A DNA stretch of 64,000 nucleotides from Streptomyces flavochromogenes (GTDB taxonomy: Bacteria > Actinomycetota > Actinomycetes > Streptomycetales > Streptomycetaceae): assembly GCF_000717595.1 (NCBI RefSeq), contig NZ_JNZO01000008.1, forward strand, positions 186,001-250,000, in the 5' to 3' direction. This document shows positions 41,372 to 50,072 of this stretch, piece by piece. The notes under the pieces are model-generated. The model worked only from the letters and a program-made list of their open reading frames with translations. It was not told the origin of the DNA and did not search any database. Each line of letters begins with the position of its first letter. Within the stretch, counting starts at the first letter, position 1. The translations under genes were made by a program, and so were the position numbers.

Positions 41372-43008
41372 TACGAGGTGCCTTCCGGGTACGGGGGGTT
41401 CGAGGTCGGTGACGGCGTCCGCGGAGCGGACGTCGGGCCGGCGGGATCGGTGGGTACGGAGGGGGAGCCGGGACGGTCGTCGCCGGCGGACGCGTCGGGG
41501 GCGGACGCGATCTCCGGCGCGGGGCCGCCCTCAGGCTCGCCGTCCGGCCGGTCGGTGGTGCCGCGGACCGCGCGGCGGAAGGTGCCGAAGCGGTTCGCCG
41601 CACCGGCGGCCGCGCCGGTGCGCGGCCCTTCGGCGGGCGCCTTCGCGGCGGCTTGCGGCCCCTCGGGGTGGGCGGCGGCCATGGCCCGGCCGCGGCGGCG
41701 CTGGGGCAGGCCGCTCTCACCGAAGCGCGGGTGCTCGCCGGTGCTCTCGGCCGCGCTGTCGTGCACGGTCTCGGGCTCGCGGGCCGTGGCCGGGGCGCCG
41801 GTCGTGGCGGGCACGGACAGGCCGCGGCCCGAGACCGGAGGCAGCGTGTCGGCGGGCGTGGCCGCCGGCTCCGCGGGTGCGTGGCTGATCAGCTCCTGCG
41901 GCAGCATCAGCAGGGCGCCGGTGCCGCCGCGCGCGGAGGGACGGAACGACACGGTGAGGCCGTGCTTGCGCGCCAGCCGGCCGACGACCGCGAGGCCGAG
42001 GCGGGTGCCGGAGAGGCCGGCCAGGTCCTGCGGGGCGGAGCCGACGGCGGCCTCCGCGCGGCGCTGCTGCACGTCGCTCATCACGAGGCCGCTGTCCTCG
42101 ATGGCGATGATGACGCCGGCCGGGACCTCCTCGACGTAGACGTGCACCTCGGCGGTGGGCGGCGAGAAGTTCGCGGCGTTGTCCATGAGTTCGGCCAGGG
42201 CGTGCATGACGCCCTCGGCCGCGTGCCCGGCGACGGCCGCGTCGCTGCTGGAGTGCAGCCGCACCCGCTGGTAGCCGCTGATCCGGCCCATGGCGCCGCG
42301 GAGGATCGACTCCATGACGATGGGGCGGGCCCAGCGCCGGCCGGACCTGGCCCCGCTGAGCACGGCGACGGAGTCGGCGAGCCGGCCCGCCTGCGCGGTG
42401 CGGTGGTCGAGGTGGAGCAGGTCGGTGAGGACGTCCTCGTCGGCGTGCCGGTTCTCCATCTCCCGGAGGTCGGCGAGCATGCTCGTCGCGAGGGCCTGCA
42501 TGCGTCCGGCGGCGTTGGCCGCGGCGGCCATGGCGGCGGACCGGCCGGACTCGGCGCGCCGCAGCCGGGTTTCGAGCCGCGCGGTCTCCGCGGAGTGTTC
42601 CCGAACCAGTACGGCGACCTCGGCCGCGTGGGACCGGGCGATCTCCTCGGCCTGGGCGGCGTGCGCCGCACGGGAGGCGCCGGTCTCCGCGTCGTGGCGG
42701 TCCTTGAGGACGGCCGCCTCGCGTTCGGCGGTGGCCTGGAATCCGGCGAGGTACGCGTCCTTGGAGGCGACTTCGGCGGCGAGGGTCTCGGACCTCCGGG
42801 CGAGTACGCGCGCGGTTCGCCCGTACCAGGTCACGGCGAAGGCCGCGGCCGAGAGCAGGAGGACGCCGCAGGCGGCGAACCAGCCGAGCGGCTCACGGAC
42901 TTCGCCGGGTGCCGCGGCGACTGCGGCCGCGGCGAGGGCACCGCCCGCGGCGGCGGTCAGCAGCGAGGCGGTCAGGGCAGGACGGAAGGGGGTGGGTGAC
43001 GCCGACAT
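41371..43008 (-). CDS. cvnA: Conservon sensor histidine-kinase-like protein
   Basis: This is a 545-residue membrane protein. Two membrane segments near residues 10-33 and 40-62 are followed by a long coiled coil (about 70-210, rich in Ala/Glu/Arg), a dimerisation region with ADEDVLTDLLHLDHRTAQAG, and a GHKL ATPase domain with AELMDNAANFSPP (N-box), AIEDSGLVMS (G1) and GTRLGLAVVGRLARKHGL (G2). The C-terminal 150 residues are Pro/Ala-rich and disordered. CvnA proteins resemble nitrate-sensor kinases without a known response regulator. A TATAGT at 43065-43060 may be its -10 box. Confidence 0.95.
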   Translation of the reverse strand: MSASPTPFRPALTASLLTAAAGGALAAAAVAAAPGEVREPLGWFAACGVLLLSAAAFAVTWYGRTARVLARRSETLAAEVASKDAYLAGFQATAEREAAVLKDRHDAETGASRAAHAAQAEEIARSHAAEVAVLVREHSAETARLETRLRRAESGRSAAMAAAANAAGRMQALATSMLADLREMENRHADEDVLTDLLHLDHRTAQAGRLADSVAVLSGARSGRRWARPIVMESILRGAMGRISGYQRVRLHSSSDAAVAGHAAEGVMHALAELMDNAANFSPPTAEVHVYVEEVPAGVIIAIEDSGLVMSDVQQRRAEAAVGSAPQDLAGLSGTRLGLAVVGRLARKHGLTVSFRPSARGGTGALLMLPQELISHAPAEPAATPADTLPPVSGRGLSVPATTGAPATAREPETVHDSAAESTGEHPRFGESGLPQRRRGRAMAAAHPEGPQAAAKAPAEGPRTGAAAGAANRFGTFRRAVRGTTDRPDGEPEGGPAPEIASAPDASAGDDRPGSPSVPTDPAGPTSAPRTPSPTSNPPYPEGTS

Positions 43009-43387
43009 CAACCAGACTCTCGGGAGCGGGCACACGGGGAAGGGAGTCGCAACGACGGCACTATAGATGTGTTGTTGATCAGTTCGGAACTCTTGTGATC
43101 GGATCGGCATTCATGGGCGAGCATACTTTTCCCGTACTGCGCCCAAGAAGGTCCGAACTTGTTGGCCCCGCAGGAAGTACCGCGGGGTAAGCGCTTCCTG
43201 ACTTTCCCTCGGTTCCGCACTCCGCCCTACACGCCCCGGCGCTGCGGATGGTGGGGCTTCGCGCGTACTCGGCACCGTCATCGCGGTCGTCTCTCACGAC
43301 GCCACAGCAGCGGCGACGCTGCGATGCGCGGGGCGAGACGGCCGTCCGGGCGGCCCGGTCCCAGCATCGAGGTGGCAGGATGACGCG
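43009..43387. promoter_or_regulatory. Divergent promoter region of cvnA and the LRV-repeat gene
   Basis: This 379-base gap is relatively AT-rich near 43055-43180. On the minus strand TATAGT (43065-43060) could be a cvnA -10 element, giving a leader of about 45 bases; no strong -35 was identified. Nothing protein-like is present on either strand. Confidence 0.35.
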
Positions 43388-44869
43388 GTGTCCGACTCCC
43401 TGCATGAACCGTGGCTGCGCGGCATCGCCTTCAATCCGGCGGCGCCCTCCGACGTCCTGATACGCCTGGTGGACCCGGCGTCCGGTGAGACCGGCCTTTC
43501 GATGTGCGAAGGTCGTGACCTACCTGACGCCGTCATCGACGCGGCCCTCCACCACCCGGCCGAGAAGATCCGCCGCGCGCTCGCCCGCAACCGGCACGTC
43601 GACCCGGCGCGGCTCGCCCCCCTGGCGACGGACCCGTCCGGGCTCGTCCGCGGGTGGCTCGCAGCCGGCCCCCGTCACTTCCCCCGACGGGTCCGACCGC
43701 TGCCGGACGACGTCATCGTGACCCTCCTGACCGCCCGGGACGGTGGCGAGGACGGCATGCTCACCGAGAACGAGATCAGTGCGGAGCTCGACTCGTCCCG
43801 GCAGATCCCCCGGTCCTTCCACCACTCCATGGCCGCCAGCGAGCACCCCGAACTCCGGATACGGGCCACCCGGAGGTGGCAGTCGCTCACCCCGGCGCAG
43901 CGGGAGGCCCTCCTCGACGACCCGGACCCCGAGGTCCGTCAAGCGGCGCAGGACGGGAGCTGGGAGCTGGACCCGGAACGGGTGGAGGCCCAGCTGCCGT
44001 CCATCGGCTCGCTCAGCAAACCGCACACGCTCGGCACGTGCGTCCTGTCGCCCGCGCTCGTCGAGCAGTGCTTCACCGACGGCACGGTGCAGCCCCTGAC
44101 CTGGAACCGGCACACCCCTGCCGACGCCGTCGCGCGACTCGCCCGCCACCCCGAGGCGAAGGTCCGCGCGATGGTCGCCGCGCGGCCCGACGTGGGACCG
44201 GACCTCGTGGCGGAGCTGAGGGACGACCCGGACGCGTACGTGCGGATGCGCGCACGACTCCACCCCTTCCCCCGCACCTGGGCCGAGTACGGGGAGATCC
44301 GCCGGGTCCTCGGCCACGGTCCGGACTGCACCTGCCCGATCCCTGAGCCGGCCACCGACCCGTCCCCCGACTGGTTCGCCGCCTGCGCGGTGTCCGAGGA
44401 ACCGGTGCTCCGCCGGGTAGCGGCGAGCCGGCCCGGCCTGCCCGCAGAACTCGTCGCGACACTCGCACAGGACGAGGACGAGGAGGTACGGATCCGGCTG
44501 GCCTGCCACCACCCGCTCGCCCCGCCACACCTCCTCCTGGACGTCTTCGTCACCCGCCCGGCCCACCGTCCGCACCTGCTGACCCTGCCCGACTTCCCGC
44601 GCACCGGCCTCACCCACCTCGTAGACCACCCGGATCCCGAGGTACGGGCTCTGGCCGCAGCCGATCCCATCCTGCCCGTGCCCCCGGTGGAAGACCCCGA
44701 CGAGTCGGTGTGCAGGGCAGCCGCCGCCAACCCGAGCCTGACACCGGAGGCTCTGGAGGCCCTCCTCGCCGACCCGCGCACCGCGGAGGGCGCCGCGGCC
44801 AACCCGTCCCTTCCCGTCCCCCGCATGCACGCACTCCTCGACCGCTGTCTCAGCGAAGCCGCCAACTGA
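43388..44869 (+). CDS. Leucine-rich-repeat-variant / HEAT-like repeat protein
   Basis: This is a 493-residue soluble solenoid protein from GTG 43388 (AGGA upstream). It contains about ten repeats of the LRV type with the pattern AxNPxxPxxVLxxL or ARHPEAKVRAMVAARPDV, for example ALARNRHVDPARLAPLATDP, LDDPDPEVRQAAQDGSWELD, AQDEDEEVRIRLACHHPLAP and AAANPSLTPEALEALLADPR. Such proteins usually bind other proteins or DNA. It is divergent from cvnA, but no functional link is established. Confidence 0.88.
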   Translation: MSDSLHEPWLRGIAFNPAAPSDVLIRLVDPASGETGLSMCEGRDLPDAVIDAALHHPAEKIRRALARNRHVDPARLAPLATDPSGLVRGWLAAGPRHFPRRVRPLPDDVIVTLLTARDGGEDGMLTENEISAELDSSRQIPRSFHHSMAASEHPELRIRATRRWQSLTPAQREALLDDPDPEVRQAAQDGSWELDPERVEAQLPSIGSLSKPHTLGTCVLSPALVEQCFTDGTVQPLTWNRHTPADAVARLARHPEAKVRAMVAARPDVGPDLVAELRDDPDAYVRMRARLHPFPRTWAEYGEIRRVLGHGPDCTCPIPEPATDPSPDWFAACAVSEEPVLRRVAASRPGLPAELVATLAQDEDEEVRIRLACHHPLAPPHLLLDVFVTRPAHRPHLLTLPDFPRTGLTHLVDHPDPEVRALAAADPILPVPPVEDPDESVCRAAAANPSLTPEALEALLADPRTAEGAAANPSLPVPRMHALLDRCLSEAAN

Positions 44870-45135
44870 GCGCCCACAAGGCGACGACGCATCAACGTCT
44901 GCCGCAGCGACCGGTCGAGCCCCAACGGGCTCACTGCCAAGTCCGTGTCGACGAGCTCACGCCTGCCGCGACGACCAGCCCGCCTCCGCTCGCCCCAGGG
45001 AGTGTGGGCGTGGAATCGGCGGGACAGAGGCCCGGACCAGGGACTTTTGACGGGCGGCGACTACCATCCCGTACGTCCGGGACCGCCGCGCGGCCTCTCG
45101 GGCCGTCTGTCGTACCTCCGAGCATGGGGAAGCGT

Positions 45136-46485
45136 GTGTCCGATCTGTTGGCTGACGACCCGAGGACCGCTGCAGCCGCGTCGGGCGAGAGCATCTCCCT
45201 CTCCGACAGTCACAAGAAAGTCCTGCTGCAGGAGCTCGGGGCGGGTGAGGTCGTCCGGTCCGTCTATCACGACGGTTGGGGCTACGCCGTGCTCACCGGG
45301 AAGGGGCTCATCCTTTTCCGGAACCTTCTGGCGCCGAAGGCGAGCCGTGTGGCCGGACCGCTGCGGATCCTGCGGAGCGCGTACGGGATGTTCGACTCCG
45401 TCGAGATCCTGGTGGACGGCAAACCACACAAGCTGCACGGCTCGAAGCTCGATCCGAAGGGAGAGTTCCTGGAAGCGTCGGGAACGCTTCTGCCCCCGGA
45501 CTCGCCCCTGCGTCCCGGCGGCGGCAGGCGGACCTCCGCATGGATACGGCGGCACCCGGTCTCGGTGGTCGCGGGGGCCGTCGCGGTGCTGGTCGCCGGG
45601 CTGAGCGGGCCCGGGCAGCCCGATGCCGTGGCACAGGTCGGGACGGACCACGCGCCGGCCGTGCCCGACTTCCGCGGGGCCTCCCTGGCCGCCGCCGCTG
45701 CGACGGCGCGCCGCGGGGCATGGCGGGTGGGGGCTGCCGACGCCTCGTCCGCGTACCGGTCGGTGACGGCCTCTCAGGCCGGCTGGCGTGTCTGCTTCCA
45801 GAACCCTTCCCCTGGCGAACGGCCCGACGGGTACCACGGGACTCTGACGCTCTACGCCGTTCCGGAGGCGGAACTGTGTCCCTCGCAACTGGACGGCACT
45901 CGGCGTGTGCTGATGCCGGACCTCGTCGGCGAACGGCTCGATGCCGCGTCGCGGGCGCTCGCCACGCTCGACCTCGACCGCGTCACGCGCTTCCACGCGC
46001 ACACCGGGCAGCGTCTGGACGACCGGAGCCAGGGCCTGGCGGACTGGCGGGTCTGCCGGCAGCAGCCGGAGGCGGGCATCGAGGTGCCCCTCACCACACA
46101 GGTCGACCTGTGGCTGATCGGCCCGAGCGTCCCCTGCACCGCACCCAGCCCGACCCCGGCCCCGAAGCCCAAGCCCAAGCCCAAGCCGAAGCCGAAGCCC
46201 GAGTCGGGTTCGCAGGCGACCTCGCACCCCAAGCCACGTGCGCAGCCGTCCCGTGACTCCGCCTCGGACGGCGGTACGTCGGGAGGGAGCGGCGACGAGT
46301 CGCGGGACGACGGCTCCTCCGGAGGCTCGGACGGCACGAGCGGCGGCTCCGGCACCGGCTCCGGCGTTGGATTCGGACAGTTCTGCTCCCCCGTGGGTGC
46401 CACTGCCACGACGTCCGACGGGCGTCCGGCGAAGTGCTTCATGGGCAAGGACGGAGCGGCCCGGTGGGGGTACCGCTCCGGCTGA
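45136..46485 (+). CDS. Membrane protein with PH-like, PASTA-like and Lys-Pro-rich parts
   Basis: This is a 449-residue protein. GTG 45136 is preferred to ATG 45124 because GGGGAAG is suitably placed. Residues 1-125 form a PH-like domain (VVRSVYHDGWGYAVLTGKGL, SAYGMFDSVEILVDGKPHKL). A membrane segment near 140-160 (HPVSVVAGAVAVLVAGLSG) is followed by two PASTA-like repeats (VPDFRGASLAAAAATARRGA, MPDLVGERLDAASRALATLD) with cysteines. A Pro-Lys tandem repeat and Gly/Ser-rich linker lead to a Cys-containing C-terminal module (FCSPVGATATTSDGRPAKC). It may sense cell-wall fragments, by analogy with PASTA kinases. Confidence 0.8.
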   Translation: MSDLLADDPRTAAAASGESISLSDSHKKVLLQELGAGEVVRSVYHDGWGYAVLTGKGLILFRNLLAPKASRVAGPLRILRSAYGMFDSVEILVDGKPHKLHGSKLDPKGEFLEASGTLLPPDSPLRPGGGRRTSAWIRRHPVSVVAGAVAVLVAGLSGPGQPDAVAQVGTDHAPAVPDFRGASLAAAAATARRGAWRVGAADASSAYRSVTASQAGWRVCFQNPSPGERPDGYHGTLTLYAVPEAELCPSQLDGTRRVLMPDLVGERLDAASRALATLDLDRVTRFHAHTGQRLDDRSQGLADWRVCRQQPEAGIEVPLTTQVDLWLIGPSVPCTAPSPTPAPKPKPKPKPKPKPESGSQATSHPKPRAQPSRDSASDGGTSGGSGDESRDDGSSGGSDGTSGGSGTGSGVGFGQFCSPVGATATTSDGRPAKCFMGKDGAARWGYRSG

Positions 46486-46497
46486 GCGCGTCACCAG

Positions 46498-46519
46498 GGC
46501 GCCCGTCCGGGCGGGCGCC
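46498..46519 (+). terminator. Terminator after the PASTA-like gene
   Basis: An 8-bp perfect stem GGCGCCCG / CGGGCGCC with a 6-base loop begins 13 bases after the stop. Confidence 0.65.
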
Positions 46520-46587
46520 GTCGGAGCTCATCAACGCGTCGCGGTCCCATCAGGAGCGGCGCGAGGGATCGGCTGTGGGGTCGACGG

Positions 46588-47214
46588 TCAGCGGCGTTCG
46601 TAGGCCGTGAAGGGCCTGCTCCGTGCCGGGTACGAGTCGTGGTGGCGCCGATGGGTCGGCATCCGTACACGAAGATCGTGCCCACCGGAACGTCCACGGC
46701 GTGCAGCTCGCTCTGCGTGAGCAGGACGGCGACGCCGCTCCCGACGGACACCGGAGAGGGCCGGAGGCGATGGAGCCCGGACTCGCCGGCGGCCGGAGGG
46801 ACCTGCCAGATCTCGCGGCCGTTCTTCATGTGGATCGCGACGGCGGTGGCGCAGGCTCCCCCTTGGCCGCGTAGGGAGCGCCGTCCCCATCGCGGGTGAG
46901 GACCAGGACCGAGTCGCCCCTGTCGGCGGGACCGTGGCAGACCGCCGAGCGGCCGGGTGGCACGTACTCCCAACTCCGTTCGCCCGTACGGGCGTCGTAG
47001 CCGCACTGCGTCGAATCGGCTGTGGACCAGCGTATCGCCGGACAGCCAGGCCCCGTTGCCCTGCTGTTCGGCCTTGCGGTTCGCAGGAGTGACCCAGACG
47101 ACGCCCAGGTCCTCGGGCCAGGCTCGGGCTCGGGCTCGGGCTCGGAGGAGCATCCGGCGATGTGCGCACAGGGCGGACCAAGGGACTTATCGCGTTCTCG
47201 GCGGCGATCATCAT
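46588..47214 (-). pseudogene. Decayed PQQ-like lipoprotein, relative of the gene at 24187
   Basis: Three frames each carry part of a propeller lipoprotein. One reads AHIAGCSSEPEPEPEP (lipobox and linker), the next VVWVTPANRKAEQQGNGAWL followed by SGDTLVHSRFDAV, the third YDARTGERSWEYVPPG, and a last part MKNGREIWQVPPAAGESG. The gene at 24187 has the same order, NYGNGAWLVGDTLVRSRYDA and GKGRWEYAPP, so this is a paralogue broken by at least three frameshifts and truncated after about one third. A GGCTCG hexamer repeat lies in the linker (47121-47145). Confidence 0.75.
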
Positions 47215-47483
47215 GGAGAGCCGGTCTGCCCAGGCGGAATACGCCTCCGCTGCTGGTCAAGAATGTGGCCCATGGTTCGCACTGCCGAGCAGGGACGACT
47301 CCGCAGAGAGCGACGCGGGCGTGGGCGGCCGTACTCTCCGTTCGGCAGGTAACGCCCCTGCACGCCGGTCCGTACCCGGCGCAGGGGGTCCGTCGATCAC
47401 CTGCCGGTGATCCCGCCGCCTGCCGCAACGACGTTCGGCTGACCGGAAGGCCGGCCGTAGCCGTCCCACTCGGAACCGTCACA

Positions 47484-48248
47484 TCAATGCCGCACGAACG
47501 GCAGATCCGTCGGCTTCACGTGCTCCCGCGGCCCCGCTGCCCGCAGAACCACGTCCAGCACCCGCGCCGGGTCAGCGGCGTACGCGTGGGAGAACCACGC
47601 CATATTGGCTTCCACCACAGCCCACCGATGGCCCGGGCGGTAGGTGTCGAGCAGCTGTCCGACATCCACGACGACGGCGCTCGGCAGGGCGGGCCCGGCC
47701 GCAGCGACCAGGCGGTCGACGAACTCGGCGATCTCCGCGGCGATGGGCCCGTGCCTGTCGAGCGGGTGTGGGTCGAGCCGGCCGAACACCGCGTATCGAC
47801 TGCCCGCGGCGATCTGTCCGTCGAGCAGGAACAGCCGGTACTCGGCGGCGAAGGTCACCACATCGGAGAGCAGCACCGGCGTGCCAGGGTCCAGATCGGC
47901 GGGCAGCCGGGAACCGTCTGCGTAGACGTCCGCCGGGAAGGACTTGTCCCGTGGCGGCTTGACGAACGTCGGCCGCTCGATCGCCCAAGCATCCAGGACG
48001 GTCGCGGCACGGACCTCCCGTCCGGTGAACTCCTCCGGCAGCTCGGAAAGCCAGTCGTCCGCCGGTTCGAGCAGCGCGAACCCCAGCCGCCCGGCCAACC
48101 GCGCGCCTGCCACCGGCCCCCCGTACCAGTACGCGGGTCCCGGCGCCGGAGAGACCTCCTCAGCGGCGGCGACCACCATCCCCCGCCCCGCCGCCTCAAC
48201 GGCCAGCAGCTCCATCGTCGACGTCCGCCGCCCAGGCATGACCAGCAC
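47484..48248 (-). CDS. ATP-grasp domain protein (DUF4343-like)
   Basis: This is a 254-residue protein from GTG 48248 with AAGGAGAG upstream. The C-terminal half contains an ATP-grasp-like arrangement: IERPTFVKPPRDKSFPADVY with the ATP-binding Lys, EYRLFLLDGQIAAGSRYAVF, PSAVVVDVGQLLDTY and WAVVEANMAWFSHAYAADPA with the metal-binding Glu/Asn pair. Members join a carboxylate to an amine or modify a peptide. No peptide precursor gene was identified nearby. It could be a stand-alone resistance or modification enzyme. Confidence 0.8.
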   Translation of the reverse strand: MLVMPGRRTSTMELLAVEAAGRGMVVAAAEEVSPAPGPAYWYGGPVAGARLAGRLGFALLEPADDWLSELPEEFTGREVRAATVLDAWAIERPTFVKPPRDKSFPADVYADGSRLPADLDPGTPVLLSDVVTFAAEYRLFLLDGQIAAGSRYAVFGRLDPHPLDRHGPIAAEIAEFVDRLVAAAGPALPSAVVVDVGQLLDTYRPGHRWAVVEANMAWFSHAYAADPARVLDVVLRAAGPREHVKPTDLPFVRH

Positions 48249-48505
48249 CGCAACTCTCCTTCGCGACGTGCAAAGACGCCAGCCTAGACCCGACCCGGTC
48301 CCGGCCGCCTGCCGTTTGAAGGGGCAGGACTGGCGGGGCGCGTGGGCCCGAGGAACTGCAACCCAACGCTGATACGGGCTTCGCGGCCGACGGGCGACGA
48401 TGCCGTTGAGCGGGACCGTGCCGGGCTCGCGCCCAGGCCTGTTGCGAATGTGGATCTCTCTCTACAGTGATCACGGCGTAGCGCGAGGGGACATGGCAGA
48501 CCGGA

Positions 48506-48838
48506 ATGAAGCAAGAGCCGAAGGCGTGGTACAGCGTCAGAACCTTCTACAGATGGCTGACCTGGGAGAACCGCCCCTACGAGGAGCGTGTCGTCCTGTT
48601 CCGAGCACAGTCCCTCGACGATGCCCTCACCCTGGCTGAGCGGGAGTCGGCCGAGTATGCACGGGAGGGCGACTTCGTCGTCCTCGACATGATGCAGGCA
48701 TACCGGATCTCCGACCTCGACGAGGAGCTGGGCGCGGGGACGGAGGTGTTCTCCCAACTCCATGCGCTCGACCTCACGTCGAGCGAGTTCCTCGACCGCT
48801 ACGACTCAGGACCGGCACACACCCAGATCGGTGAGTGA
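48506..48838 (+). CDS. DUF4288 family protein
   Basis: This is a 110-residue protein with the DUF4288 pattern: WYSVRTFYRWLTWENRPYEE then RVVLFRAQSLDDALTLAERE, EGDFVVLDMMQAYRISDLDE and TEVFSQLHALDLTSSEFLDR. DUF4288 proteins are small alpha/beta proteins often found among immunity-like genes. The ribosome site at ATG 48506 is weak (CCGG). The function is unknown. Confidence 0.85.
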   Translation: MKQEPKAWYSVRTFYRWLTWENRPYEERVVLFRAQSLDDALTLAERESAEYAREGDFVVLDMMQAYRISDLDEELGAGTEVFSQLHALDLTSSEFLDRYDSGPAHTQIGE

Positions 48839-48959
48839 TGTCCTTCGGGCCGGCAGCGGGACGAGCCGTTGGCGCTCGGCGTCCTCGCCTTTCACCGACT
48901 AGGGTGCATTGCGAAAGTACTGGTCGGAGCCACCCTCGTAACAAACGGCGAGTTCGTCG

Positions 48960-49130
48960 TCATGTGGCCGCGGGCGGCTGCCTCTTGAGGCGGCTGATCC
49001 CGCACTCGACCGCCTGGCGTGGGCAGCAGCAATGGCCCGCCGGCCACCGAAGGTCCTCTGCTGTGAGCCAGAGGGCTATGCGGCCTTGCGCGGCTTCCTC
49101 CTGCGGGTTCGTGGGGATGACATCGGCCAT
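48960..49130 (-). CDS. Small hypothetical protein, probably C-terminally truncated
   Basis: ATG 49130 (AGGGTG upstream) opens MADVIPTNPQEEAAQGRIAL and then WLTAEDLRWPAGHCCCPRQA, a pattern I associate with a family of short streptomycete proteins that normally continue with a charged helix. Here the frame ends after 56 residues with a changed C-terminus, so a frameshift or deletion near 49010 is likely. The family function is unknown. Confidence 0.5.
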   Translation of the reverse strand: MADVIPTNPQEEAAQGRIALWLTAEDLRWPAGHCCCPRQAVECGISRLKRQPPAAT

Positions 49131-49189
49131 GCGCGTCACCCTGTCCAGGTCCGAAGCGTCCACGACGCGGAGCGATGCGGGTGGGTCGC

Positions 49190-49345
49190 GTAGTCGCTGG
49201 CGAGGCGACGGTGGCTCATGCACCACCGACGCCTGGCCCGCGACTACGAAGCCCTGCCCTCCCGTTCCGAAGGCATGATCCGATCGTGATGATCGATCTG
49301 CTGAGCCGTCGCCTCACCCGAGAAGCCGCACTGGACTTGCGCGGT
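49190..49345 (+). mobile_element. C-terminal fragment of an IS5-type transposase
   Basis: The plus strand reads WLMHHRRLARDYEALPSRSE then GMIRS, and after a one-base shift MIDLLSRRLTREA, which is the usual C-terminus after the DDE glutamate (WLxHxRRLxRDYE). Only about 50 codons are left. It is different in sequence from the fragments at 29255 and 50880. It lies between two unrelated genes. Confidence 0.6.
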
Positions 49346-49381
49346 ACATGGCTCACCCGGACGGGCCGCAACGAAAGGGCA

Positions 49382-49804
49382 TCAGCCCTCGTCGAAGCCG
49401 CGGAAGGTTCCTGATTCATCAGCGGCGTCGGCGAACTCCGCGAAGTCCATGTTGGCGATGCTGAGGTTGGTCGAGATATCAGGGAACCAGCGAGCGGGGA
49501 CCCTGAACGTCCGCCCAGGCTCGTCCGAGAGGTCCACGGCCAGGAGTGGGTGACCCGGATCCTTCATCGCGGCTGCGTCCGCCAGAAACATGTAGACGAT
49601 CTGCTCGTCTTCGTGGGCAGCAGCCTCTTCAGCCATCAAGGCCTGGACCCCCACGCCGGCAAAGCGAAGCTCGCTGACACACGTGGCATGGGGGTAATCG
49701 CCCGCCGCGTCGAGCGCGACTCGAAGCGATTTCCAGGCCTTCTCGTCACCGAAGTCGGTACGCAGAACCAGCGAGGTCAGATCATCGGGCTGAGGCAGAG
49801 GCAT
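49382..49804 (-). CDS. DUF6924-type hypothetical protein
   Basis: This is a 140-residue protein with the opening LPQPDDLTSLVLRTDFGDEK followed by AWKSLRVAL, characteristic of a streptomycete family annotated DUF6924, and the later PGHPLLAVDLSDEPGRTFRV and DISTNLSIANMDFAEFADA. ATG 49804 has GAGAGGAT upstream. Proteins of this kind often occur beside toxin genes, but none is identified here. Confidence 0.75.
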   Translation of the reverse strand: MPLPQPDDLTSLVLRTDFGDEKAWKSLRVALDAAGDYPHATCVSELRFAGVGVQALMAEEAAAHEDEQIVYMFLADAAAMKDPGHPLLAVDLSDEPGRTFRVPARWFPDISTNLSIANMDFAEFADAADESGTFRGFDEG

Positions 49805-50072
49805 CTCGCGATCCTCTCATCCGCCGCTGACTCGGCTGTCCGGACCTGGTAGCCACCGCACCGGCGGAACTCCTCAAGCAACCCGGCGATACCAGACGCC
49901 CCAGCCGGGATAAGGCGCTCTGTGAGGACTCCTCGAAAAAGTGGTGGGCTTGACCTGGTCATGGGCCACTGTCGCGCACGAGGCTGCCCAGGTAGCGGAA
50001 CGCGGTCAGCTGCGTCATCGCACGCGATAAAGCCGGCGACGTCGGCGATCACCTCCGGAATACTGATCGCCC

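Noticed and set aside
43388..44869. The LRV-repeat gene as a phage or toxin-related repeat protein
   Set aside because: The repeats are of the LRV/HEAT type, with no toxin or phage motifs and no phage neighbours.
49777..49972. Minus-strand ATG frame of 64 codons overlapping the DUF6924 start
   Set aside because: It opens MTRSSPPLFRGVLTERL and ends 28 bases inside the next gene; codon use is unlike its neighbours and there is no ribosome site. It could be a small gene but the evidence is too weak.
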